Assembly: GCA_041918615.1 (NCBI GenBank)
Contig: JAYRVH010000025.1
Location: forward strand, 124,001-188,000
DNA from: JAEUJM01 sp041918615
Lineage (GTDB): Bacteria; Actinomycetota; Acidimicrobiia; Acidimicrobiales; DATDAH01
Direction of reading: 5' to 3'
DNA: 64,000 bases
Each line of letters opens with the position of its first letter. Position 1 is the stretch's first letter. Under the pieces are notes generated by a model. That model did no database searches. It saw only the letters and a program-made list of their open reading frames with translations, and was not told where the DNA came from. Shown piece after piece: positions 20,490 through 26,965 of this stretch. The translations under genes and the position numbers were made by a program.

Positions 20490-20906
20490 TCAGGCGCCCT
20501 GAACCTCGACGGGCTCGATGCGCAGGGGACTGCACGCGGCCAGGTGGTCGAAGTCGGCGTCGTTGTGCAGCAGCGAGGCCCCCGCCCGGATGATCGGTAC
20601 AGCGATGAGGCAATCGGTCATCTTTCGCACCGTGACGCCGTTGCGACGGGCCGTGCGATAGAGGCCGGCAGCCTCCTCGTAGTCGCGGAGGGCGTCGAGT
20701 CGGAGCAGCGTGAGTTGGTGCAACTCGTTGCGCAGCTTGGTGGCCTCGGCCGGGTTGCGGGCACCGGCGAGCACCTCCATGAGCACCACTTCGGTGATGG
20801 CCAACTCGACATCCGGGTCGAGGCGCAGCCTGACGACGGCGAGATCCACGGCCGAACCGGTCTGACGGAGGAACTCGACCAACGCCGAGGTGTCTAGTCC
20901 GACCAA
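20490..20906 (-). CDS. vapC: VapC-type PIN-domain ribonuclease toxin
   Basis: 138 residues from TTG at 20906. PIN-domain acidic residues: Asp5 in VGLDTSALVEFL, Glu in TEVVLMEVLAG, Asp in KMTDCLIA and Asp in HNDADFDHLA. These bind Mg for RNA cleavage; characterised VapCs cut tRNA or rRNA. The start is placed inside the antitoxin gene: the two frames overlap by 13 bases, the usual VapB-VapC arrangement, and translation of the toxin depends on a weak start, consistent with antitoxin excess. A longer upstream frame (to 21197) is antisense to vapB and rejected. Confidence 0.88.
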   Translation of the reverse strand: MVGLDTSALVEFLRQTGSAVDLAVVRLRLDPDVELAITEVVLMEVLAGARNPAEATKLRNELHQLTLLRLDALRDYEEAAGLYRTARRNGVTVRKMTDCLIAVPIIRAGASLLHNDADFDHLAACSPLRIEPVEVQGA

Positions 20907-21106
20907 TCGAGGAACCGACTCTCGCGCATCTCGTCGAGGTCGCCCTCCCACCCCATGCCCCGGAGCTTGAGGAAGCCGTCGCGTGAGCCCTGACCGACGA
21001 GGCGGCGCAACGCGTAGTCCACGACCTCGCGCGTCGTCTCGAAGCCGTAGAGCTCCTTGGCCTTGGCCACCAGCGCATCGTCGATCACGATGTTCGTCCG
21101 TCCCAC
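20894..21106 (-). CDS. vapB: VapB-type antitoxin (ribbon-helix-helix)
   Basis: 70 residues from GTG at 21106 (RTNIVIDDALVAKA...). The N-terminal 45 residues (RTNIVIDDALVAKAKELYG, then TTREVVDYALRRLV) match the MetJ/Arc-type DNA-binding fold of VapB; the C-terminal GWEGDLDEMRESRFLDW is the toxin-neutralising tail. An ATG six codons upstream (21124) is the alternative. Two TACACATC direct repeats lie immediately upstream, a probable autoregulatory operator. Confidence 0.85.
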   Translation of the reverse strand: MGRTNIVIDDALVAKAKELYGFETTREVVDYALRRLVGQGSRDGFLKLRGMGWEGDLDEMRESRFLDWSD

Positions 21107-21117
21107 GACCCCCACAA

Positions 21118-21135
21118 TACACATCTGTACACATC
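21118..21135 (-). promoter_or_regulatory. Direct-repeat operator candidate upstream of vapB
   Basis: On the plus strand TACACATC occurs at 21118-21125 and 21128-21135, one helical turn (10 bases) apart; on the gene strand it reads GATGTGTA twice and includes the AT-rich stretch TGTATTGT a few bases before vapB. VapB-VapC complexes bind such repeats to repress their own promoter. Confidence 0.5.
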
Positions 21136-21212
21136 ATCGTCGGCCCGCCCTTGTCGGAGCAGCCTGGCCGAATGGCATCGGTCGGCGTTTCTGGCATGCG
21201 CCGCTCGCCACG

Positions 21213-21470
21213 TCATCGACCCGGCGGCTCACTGCGGCGCTGATGTCGGGCGGAGAGCAGCGCGAGGAGGGCGAGGAAGCCCCAGACGAGGGCGAGCCCG
21301 GCCCCGGGGCGAAGCGCCACGGTGCTGCCCGACCTGTCGGCAGTGCGATGCACCGCCCAGAACACCACCGGGCCCACCCGCGCGGCGCCGGTGATGGTCG
21401 CGACCAGCACGAGGGCCGCGGTCAGGCTCAGGCCGACCACGCCGAGTCGCGCCACGGTGCGGCGGTTCAC
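21213..21470 (-). CDS. Small two-helix membrane protein, last gene of the peptide-export cassette
   Basis: 85 residues from GTG at 21470, overlapping the permease stop by GTGA. Two hydrophobic helices (about residues 8-28 and 55-73) and a basic C-terminus (SARHQRRSEPPGR). I recognise no family. Translational coupling to the ABC permease suggests a partner subunit or immunity-like protein; this is inference. A much longer frame to 23054 is the antisense-frame shadow of the permease. Confidence 0.65.
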   Translation of the reverse strand: MNRRTVARLGVVGLSLTAALVLVATITGAARVGPVVFWAVHRTADRSGSTVALRPGAGLALVWGFLALLALLSARHQRRSEPPGR

Positions 21471-22984
21471 GTGGGCCGCCGATGGCGCTTCTCGACGGCC
21501 ACAGCGACGGCGAGCAGGGCCGCCATCAGCAACGACCCGATCGCGATCGCCGCCCCTGGGTCCTGACGGTCGAGGAAGGTGAGCGCGGCCGCCGACACAG
21601 CGGCGTAGACCATCACGGCTCCGGCTTCGGAGGCGCCGTTGCCAGGTTCGGGGGTGAGCGAGACCGACACCAGCAACCCGACCGCGACGTAGAGGGGAAG
21701 TGATCCGATCCACGCCGACACGACGCCTGCCGGGAGGGAGAGACCGGCCGCGAGCAGCCCGGGTGCGGACGTGATCACCGCAAGGGCCAGCGTGGCGAGG
21801 AACACGGCAACCAGATGCCGCCGGTCGGACAGACCGAGGAACGCCTCCACGGGCCGCCGTCGCGCGGAGAGCCCGCGACCGGTGACGGCGAAGCCGGCTA
21901 CGACCTGGGCGCCGAGCAGTGCCACCACCTCCACGCCCACCGCCGCTCGGGAACGGTGGCGTATCCACGCGACCGCCACCACCACGAGGAGGGCGCAGAA
22001 CCCCGACACGACCGTGGCCTCGAGGGTCCGGGGGTTCCGTACGAGGCGTCGAGCCTCGAATCGCACCACCGGGAACGGGTGGGCGAAGCGGACCGGTCGA
22101 ACGTCGGGAGTGGCGCGGGTGGCGCCGGCGTTTGCCCAGGTGCCTGGGCCCGGGTCGACCCGACGCGCGAGCCACCACACGCCGGTGGTCGCCGCCGCCG
22201 CTCCGGCCAGCCCAGGGGCGGTGGGATCGACGAGGGCCCACCAGCACAAGGGCCAGCCGAGTGGGGCGAGCACGAGCAGCACCTCGGGGCGGTCGGTCCA
22301 GCGAGTCAGGGTCGACGGTGCGACCAGGCTGATCCCGAGGAGCACGGTCCACGCCAGGTACGCCGCCGTCAGTCGCAGCGAGGCGGCCCCCGGCCATCGC
22401 AGGGCCCGTTCGGCGCCGCCGAGCATGAGGCGGCCGCTGGCGGCGCCGCCTGCGACCACGAGGCCGAGGAGCAGGACCGCGTGGGGTGCGCCCCGACCGG
22501 TGAGGCGGGTCGTGACGACGCCGACCGTGGGGAGCAGGGCGATGGCGAGCCCGACACCCAGTGCAGCCACCGGGAGCGCGCCGGCACGGCCGACGTCGCG
22601 GGCGGGCACCGGCAGCGTGCGCAGCACCGACAGCGAGTGGGGAAGCGAGCGTGATCGGGTGGCGAAGACCCCGAAGGCCGCCGCGCCGAAGAAGAGCGAG
22701 ATGGTGACGGCGAGGAGCATGGCCGCGGCATCGCCGACGCTGCCGCTCCCGGCGAGCCGATCCGGGTGCCACGGTTCGACGAAGTGACGCGCGCCGAGGG
22801 CGACCAGTAGGAGCCCGACCGCGATCGAGCCCACCAGCCGGCCGGAGGTGGTGCCCATCGTGGCGGCCCACCGGCGGACCACCAGCCGGCTGAGCGCCCA
22901 GGTCGCAGGCGCCGGACGGGGGCCGTGCTGAGCGGGCGCCCGCGCACACTGGACGGCCGGGCGGGCCGGATCGCTCGCCGTCAC
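21467..22984 (-). CDS. ABC transporter permease of the peptide-export cassette
   Basis: 505 residues, GTG at 22984 overlapping the ATPase stop by GTGA. About ten to twelve predicted membrane helices in two halves separated by a basic cytoplasmic stretch (PVVRFEARRLVRNPRTLEA, near residue 290). No peptidase or ATPase domain. Organisation ATPase then large permease, next to a metallopeptidase and peptide gene, resembles YydIJ-like exporters. Arg-rich N-terminal cytoplasmic region. No substrate can be deduced. Confidence 0.8.
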   Translation of the reverse strand: MTASDPARPAVQCARAPAQHGPRPAPATWALSRLVVRRWAATMGTTSGRLVGSIAVGLLLVALGARHFVEPWHPDRLAGSGSVGDAAAMLLAVTISLFFGAAAFGVFATRSRSLPHSLSVLRTLPVPARDVGRAGALPVAALGVGLAIALLPTVGVVTTRLTGRGAPHAVLLLGLVVAGGAASGRLMLGGAERALRWPGAASLRLTAAYLAWTVLLGISLVAPSTLTRWTDRPEVLLVLAPLGWPLCWWALVDPTAPGLAGAAAATTGVWWLARRVDPGPGTWANAGATRATPDVRPVRFAHPFPVVRFEARRLVRNPRTLEATVVSGFCALLVVVAVAWIRHRSRAAVGVEVVALLGAQVVAGFAVTGRGLSARRRPVEAFLGLSDRRHLVAVFLATLALAVITSAPGLLAAGLSLPAGVVSAWIGSLPLYVAVGLLVSVSLTPEPGNGASEAGAVMVYAAVSAAALTFLDRQDPGAAIAIGSLLMAALLAVAVAVEKRHRRPT

Positions 22985-23724
22985 CGCCGTTGGCCCTCGA
23001 CGAAGCGATCGAACATCTCGCCGACGGCCTCGACGGCCTCGGCCCCACCGGCAACGTCGGCCGGCGCGCCCTGGGCCGCGATCACACCCTGGTCGAGGAT
23101 GGACAGGTGGTCGGCGAACCGCAGTGTCCACATCAGGTCGTGGGAGGCGACGAGTGTGGCGGTGCCGCCGAGCGCCCGTTCGGCGAGCACCCGGCCCAGT
23201 TCGTGGGCGGCGACGGGGTCGAGGCCGTTGGTGGGCTCGTCGAGCACGACCGCCGGCGGGTCGTGCAGCAGGGCGGCCACGAGTTGGCACTTGCGGCGCA
23301 TGCCGTGGCTGTACTCGCCGATCGGCCGTCGCGGCGGGACGAACCGCAGTCGCTCGGCGATCTGCGCCGCCCGCTCGGTCATGGCCGTGGCGTGGCCCTC
23401 GATGCGCCCGTGGAGCACGGCGCACAGCTCCCAGAGCTCGGTGGCGGTGAGCTCGGGTGGCACGTTGTCCTCGCCGTCGGGCGCGTAGCCCAGTCGGCGG
23501 TACCGGGACGCGTCGTCGGGGTCGAGCGGGTGGCCGTTCAACTCGACCTCGCCGCTCGTGGGCACCCGCAGGCCGCACACGAGCTCGATGAGCGTCGTCT
23601 TGCCCGCTCCGTTCGGGCCGAGCACCACATGGATCGAGCCGGCGGCCACCTCGAGGTCGAGTGGGCCGAGCTCGAAGGCGGGGAAGGAGTGGCACGCGTT
23701 CCGCAGCCGGATCCGGGCGGTCAT
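22981..23724 (-). CDS. ABC transporter ATPase of the peptide-export cassette
   Basis: 247 residues; ATG at 23724 overlaps the stop of the M50 gene. Walker A GPNGAGKTT (about residue 38), Walker B AVVLDEPTNGLD, D-loop and switch His in VASHD. The signature is EYSHGMRRK rather than LSGGQ, as in CcmA/BcrA-type exporter ATPases. It would energise the 505-residue permease encoded next. The extra N-terminal frame up to 23910 is shadow. Confidence 0.88.
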   Translation of the reverse strand: MTARIRLRNACHSFPAFELGPLDLEVAAGSIHVVLGPNGAGKTTLIELVCGLRVPTSGEVELNGHPLDPDDASRYRRLGYAPDGEDNVPPELTATELWELCAVLHGRIEGHATAMTERAAQIAERLRFVPPRRPIGEYSHGMRRKCQLVAALLHDPPAVVLDEPTNGLDPVAAHELGRVLAERALGGTATLVASHDLMWTLRFADHLSILDQGVIAAQGAPADVAGGAEAVEAVGEMFDRFVEGQRR

Positions 23725-24584
23725 CGTCCGGCCCCCCACAGGTGACGGCCGTCGGCGAACCACGGCAGCAGTGAGGCGAGGTGGCCCCCGGCGAGCAAGG
23801 CCGCGGCAGGGCCGGTGAGGCCGTCGATCGGTCGAGGCAGGGCCGCCAGCACTGGCCATGCCGACAATGCGAGGCCCGCGCCCGCCACCGGCCCGGCGAG
23901 CGCGACGCACCGCCGCCGGCCCGGGTCGGTGACGTCGTGGGTCACCGCCACCTGGTGGGTGGTCGCGGCGACGAACACCGCGCGGCCGCCCACGCCGCGA
24001 ACGGCGACGAGGTGCCCGGCCTCGTGAGCGGCCACGCTCAGCACCGCGATCAGGACCAGGATCAGCGGGGCGACCGCGACCGCGGGCGGTGCGCCCGCGC
24101 CGAACCGGGCGACGACAACGGCCATGACGATCGAAGCGGGAACCGCGGCAAGGACGACGGACCCACCGGCGCGGGCAGCGCCAGCGGCACAGCCGCGCAG
24201 GGTCGGCGGGTAGCGGCGAGGGACGCCACGGTTGCGCCGGGCGGGCAGGCCTGCCGGGGCGTTCAGGGCGGTGACGGCCAGTAGGGGGTGCCAGAGGGGG
24301 TGCCAGGGTCGTCGCACCCGCACCAGACCGGCGGCCTCGAGGGTGTCGACGAAGCGCCGTAGGTCGCGCTCGGCCTCGGCGGGGTCGATCTGGTGGCGAG
24401 CGGCGACGGCGAGGGCGACCGCGCCGAGGCTCCGGTTGCCATCGAGGTCGCGCAGCACCTGGACGGCGGCGGGGTTCAACTCGTGGCGTTCACCTGTGAG
24501 GTGGTCGACCAACTGGTGGTCGGTGATGGTGCAGGCGGCCAGCGACACGCGGTCGGAGGCGTCGCGATGGGGCGTTCGGGCCAT
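23721..24584 (-). CDS. PqqD-like domain fused to an M50-type membrane metallopeptidase
   Basis: 287 residues from ATG at 24584. Residues ~10-92 resemble PqqD-type winged-helix peptide-binding domains: TGERHELNPAAVQVLRDLDG, then a helix ending in FVDTLEAAGLVRV. After a proline-rich linker, residues 140-287 hold four or so membrane helices with the zinc motif HEAGH at 187-191 and the second M50 motif LLPWFADGRHL at 272-282 (Asp278 as third ligand). Site-2-protease-like enzymes cut in or near the membrane. The fusion of a leader-recognition domain with a membrane protease, next to a small membrane-spanning peptide and an exporter, suggests that it processes that peptide; inference. Confidence 0.82.
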   Translation of the reverse strand: MARTPHRDASDRVSLAACTITDHQLVDHLTGERHELNPAAVQVLRDLDGNRSLGAVALAVAARHQIDPAEAERDLRRFVDTLEAAGLVRVRRPWHPLWHPLLAVTALNAPAGLPARRNRGVPRRYPPTLRGCAAGAARAGGSVVLAAVPASIVMAVVVARFGAGAPPAVAVAPLILVLIAVLSVAAHEAGHLVAVRGVGGRAVFVAATTHQVAVTHDVTDPGRRRCVALAGPVAGAGLALSAWPVLAALPRPIDGLTGPAAALLAGGHLASLLPWFADGRHLWGAGR

Positions 24585-24624
24585 GGTGGTCTCCCGGTTC
24601 GAGAACGGCGGACAACGGGGGTAC

Positions 24625-24663
24625 GGGGTGGGTCGGGCGGTGGCGCTCCGCCCGACCCACCCC
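24625..24663 (-). terminator. Perfect 16-bp hairpin between the peptide gene and the M50 gene
   Basis: Left arm 24625-24640 (GGGGTGGGTCGGGCGG), 7-base loop, right arm 24648-24663, all 16 pairs perfect and almost all G-C. There is no U-run on the minus-strand side, so it may be a partial terminator, processing block or RNA-stability element that lets the peptide mRNA exceed that of the downstream genes. Sits in a 159-base gap. Confidence 0.6.
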
Positions 24664-24743
24664 GCTGGCGACCCCTGCCGGTCTCTGTCGCGCACGCGGA
24701 GCGGGCGTGAGGGGCGCCGGCAGGGGCGGGTCGAATCAGCCGG

Positions 24744-24992
24744 TCAGCGCCGGCAGCGTGCCTTGGCCGTGAACCAGCCGACGTCGCACGAGCCGACGCC
24801 GCCGTGGCGGCGACACACGAACCAGCACCAGGCGGCGGTGCTGGCGAAGAAGGTGAGGATCACCAGGATCGTGGCCACGAAGGTGGCGACGGGCGATTCC
24901 TCGAGGGCGGGCGGCGGGTTGCCGCCCGCCGAGAACGCCGGCGGTTCGTAGTGGGCCCGGGCGTGGGCGGGCGGTGTGTCGGTGGTGCTCAT
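24744..24992 (-). CDS. Small Cys-rich membrane-spanning peptide, candidate precursor
   Basis: 82 residues from ATG at 24992 with GGAGG eight bases upstream; an alternative frame reading in the same region has no such start. Residues 1-34 are Pro-rich and soluble, including YEPPAF (15-20) and GGNPPPALEE, reminiscent of leader peptides with a YxxP motif. Residues 35-59 are a hydrophobic helix, and the end, residues 56-82, holds four cysteines (56, 60, 69, 80) with basic residues (CRRHGGVGSC, ARCRR). Precedes the PqqD-M50 and ABC genes in the same direction. I do not recognise a family; precursor of a maturated, exported peptide is the favoured reading, but a structural membrane peptide is possible. 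Confidence 0.7.
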   Translation of the reverse strand: MSTTDTPPAHARAHYEPPAFSAGGNPPPALEESPVATFVATILVILTFFASTAAWCWFVCRRHGGVGSCDVGWFTAKARCRR

Positions 24993-25105
24993 GGGCACCC
25001 TCCTCGGGACGGGATGTCTGTGCGGGGAGGTCACGGAAGTCTGGACTGAAATAGATTGAAAAGCAAGGACAGTTTGTGAACTTGTCACGAGGCGAGATCC
25101 CGCCT

Positions 25106-25146
25106 TTGGCCACATGTGATGGGTTTCACTACGCTGCCCGACCGTG
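25106..25146 (+). promoter_or_regulatory. nuoA: Promoter for the second nuo operon, probably leaderless
   Basis: TTGGCC at 25106-25111, an 18-base spacer and TACGCT at 25130-25135, followed 8 bases later by the GTG start at 25144. That spacing would place transcription start at or next to the start codon, and no Shine-Dalgarno sequence is visible. It is the only gene of this operon without one. AT-rich DNA at 25047-25078 in the same divergent gap probably holds the promoter for the peptide gene on the other strand. Confidence 0.5.
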
Positions 25147-25509
25147 TCGGACTACCTCCGGAGTTACCTCACCGTGGCGGTGTTCGCCGGCGCTGCCTGC
25201 GTCATGGTGGGGGCGATGCTCGGCGTCAGCAAGTTGTTGCACCCGACGCGGCCACAGCCCGCGAAGTACCTCACCTACGAGTCCGGTGTCGACCCGGTCG
25301 GGTCGGGCTGGTCCCAGAGCCAGATCCGCTACTACGTGTTCGCCCTCCTCTTCGTCATGTTCGACGTCGAGGCCGTCTTCGTCCTCCCGTGGGCGACCCG
25401 CCTCGAGGCCTACGGGGTCTTCGGCCTCGTCGAGATGGCCGTGTTCATCGTGATCCTGGCCCTGGGCCTTCTCTACGCGTGGCGGAAGGGCGTGCTCCGG
25501 TGGGTCTAG
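25144..25509 (+). CDS. nuoA: Complex I subunit A, second (11-gene) operon
   Basis: 121 residues from GTG at 25144, the ordinary NuoA length. Three helices with TYESGVDPVGSGWSQSQIRY in the position of the conserved loop: the usual Tyr-Glu is kept but the Cys is Ser, so a thiol seen in NuoA of the first operon (YECG) is missing. First gene of the second operon, apparently transcribed from a leaderless promoter. Its stop is 10 bases inside nuoB. Confidence 0.93.
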   Translation: MSDYLRSYLTVAVFAGAACVMVGAMLGVSKLLHPTRPQPAKYLTYESGVDPVGSGWSQSQIRYYVFALLFVMFDVEAVFVLPWATRLEAYGVFGLVEMAVFIVILALGLLYAWRKGVLRWV

Positions 25510-26018
25510 TCGAGAGCGGCAAGATCCCGAAGCCGCTCACCTATCTGCTCAACCTCAGTCGCACCTACTCGCTCTGGGTCTTCCAATGGGGCCTGGCCTG
25601 CTGTGCCATCGAGATGGGCGCCGCCTTCGGCTCTCCCCGCTACGACGTCATGCGTCTCGGCGTCATCCCGTTCCCGGCGAGCCCGCGACAGGCCGACCTC
25701 GTGGTCGTGTCCGGCACCATCACCGACAAGATGGCGCCCTCCATCAAGCGCCTCTACGAGCAGATGCCCGATCCCAAATACGTCATCTCCATGGGCTCGT
25801 GCACGAACTGTGGCGGCCCCTACTGGGACTCGTACTCGGTCACCAAGGGTCTCGACCAGATGATCCCCGTCGACGTCTACGTGCCCGGGTGCCCGCCGCG
25901 CCCCGAGGCCCTGCTCGAAGGCATCGTGTTGCTCCAGGAGCGGATCAAGCACGAGGACATGGCCGAGCGGTGGAAGGGTGACCCGATCGTGGTGGGCGGC
26001 GGGCCGGTGCCTACGTGA
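25500..26018 (+). CDS. nuoB: Complex I subunit B, second operon
   Basis: 172 residues from GTG at 25500, overlapping the end of nuoA. Cluster N2 ligands C34, C35, C101 and C131 are all present (GLACCAIE, GSCTNCGG, PGCPPRP); C104 is additional. Lacks the long tails of the first-operon copy. Since N2 is retained, electrons still go to quinone or a quinone-like acceptor. Confidence 0.94.
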   Translation: MGLVESGKIPKPLTYLLNLSRTYSLWVFQWGLACCAIEMGAAFGSPRYDVMRLGVIPFPASPRQADLVVVSGTITDKMAPSIKRLYEQMPDPKYVISMGSCTNCGGPYWDSYSVTKGLDQMIPVDVYVPGCPPRPEALLEGIVLLQERIKHEDMAERWKGDPIVVGGGPVPT

Positions 26019-26725
26019 CCGACGCCCCCGCCGACATGCCGACCGAGGAGGCACCGGCCGAGGCCCCGCCGACCGACTCGATGCGCGAGGCGCTCGTCGA
26101 GCGACTCGGCCACGAGCTCGGCGACGCGCTGGTCGACACCCACATCAGCCCCGGCGACGACCTGTGGGCACGGGTGACCACTGCATCGTGGCGCGAGGCC
26201 GGTGCGGTGGTACGCGACGCGCTCGGCTGCACCTATTTCGACTTCCTATCGGCCATCGACTGGCTCCCGTCGCCGTTCGGCCGCGACATGGACAGCCAGG
26301 AGGACCTCGTTGCCCAGGGCGCCGATCCCAAGCCCACCGGCGAGATGACCTGGGGTGTCACCGGGGGTACCGGCCGCTTCCAGGTGCTGGCCCGGGTGGC
26401 ATCGCCCACCGAGCACTTCGGCATCACCCTCAAGGCCGACCTCGACGACGACGCACCCACCGTCGACACCTGGGTGCCCGTCTACCCGGGCGCCGACTGG
26501 CACGAACGCGAGGCCTTCGAGATGTACGGCATCGCGTTCTCGGGGCACCCCGGGCTGAAGAAGATCTACCTGCCGGGCGACTTCGAGGGCAACCCCCTCC
26601 GCAAGGACTTCCCCCTGCTGGCGCGCCGCGTCAAGCCCTGGCCCGGCATCGTCGATGTCGAGCCCATGCCCGGCGAGACCGAGCCCGGCGAGACCGAGCC
26701 CGCCGAGGAGCCCGGCGATGAATGA
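26015..26725 (+). CDS. nuoC: Complex I subunit C, second operon
   Basis: 236 residues, GTG overlapping the nuoB stop. Core 30-kDa domain with HEREAFEMYGIAFSGHPGLK and RKDFPLL. N-terminal Pro/Ala/Glu region of ~25 residues and a C-terminal tail repeating GETEPGETEPAEEPG. About 60 residues longer than the first-operon NuoC. The stop is directly followed by 78-bp tandem repeats. Confidence 0.92.
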   Translation: MTDAPADMPTEEAPAEAPPTDSMREALVERLGHELGDALVDTHISPGDDLWARVTTASWREAGAVVRDALGCTYFDFLSAIDWLPSPFGRDMDSQEDLVAQGADPKPTGEMTWGVTGGTGRFQVLARVASPTEHFGITLKADLDDDAPTVDTWVPVYPGADWHEREAFEMYGIAFSGHPGLKKIYLPGDFEGNPLRKDFPLLARRVKPWPGIVDVEPMPGETEPGETEPAEEPGDE

Positions 26726-26730
26726 CGCTG

Positions 26731-26960
26731 CGCAGCGGAGCGGAGCAGCTTCGCCGATGACACCCGGATCCCGAAGGGGCACCGACGGAGTCGGTGCAGG
26801 GGAAGTGGCGCAGCGGAGCGGAGCAGCTTCGCCGATGACACCCGGATCCCGAAGGGGCACCGACGGAGTCGGTGCAGGGGAAGTGGCGCAGCGGAGCGGA
26901 GCAGCTTCGCCGATGACACCCGGATCCCGAAGGGGTACCGACGGAGTCGGTGCAGGGGGC
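26731..26960 (+). repeat. Three tandem 78-bp repeats between nuoC and nuoD of the second operon
   Basis: Units begin at 26731, 26809 and 26887 (period 78); the third ends at the nuoD leader and has one C-to-T change. Each includes the hairpin CACCGAC-gga-GTCGGTG (first copy 26780-26796) and GGAGCGGAGC. Its minus strand carries ATCCGGGTG and GCTCCGCTCCGC, both also in the plus strand of the 72-bp unit at 6751, so the two arrays belong to one family in opposite orientation. 78 is a multiple of three and the unit lacks stops in one frame, but nothing indicates a real product. Confidence 0.93.
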
Positions 26961-26965
26961 ATGGC

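Noticed and set aside
21213..24992. Daptide, lasso peptide or lanthipeptide cluster
   Set aside because: Required enzymes (aminotransferase/decarboxylase, cyclase or dehydratase) are absent; only the peptide, PqqD-M50 and ABC genes are present.
25010..25143. Remnants of nuoE, F or G before the second operon
   Set aside because: Only 150 bases separate the peptide gene and nuoA2, filled by promoter-like DNA and no Fe-S motifs.
26731..26960. CRISPR array
   Set aside because: Units are adjacent with no unique spacers, and no cas genes are in the window.
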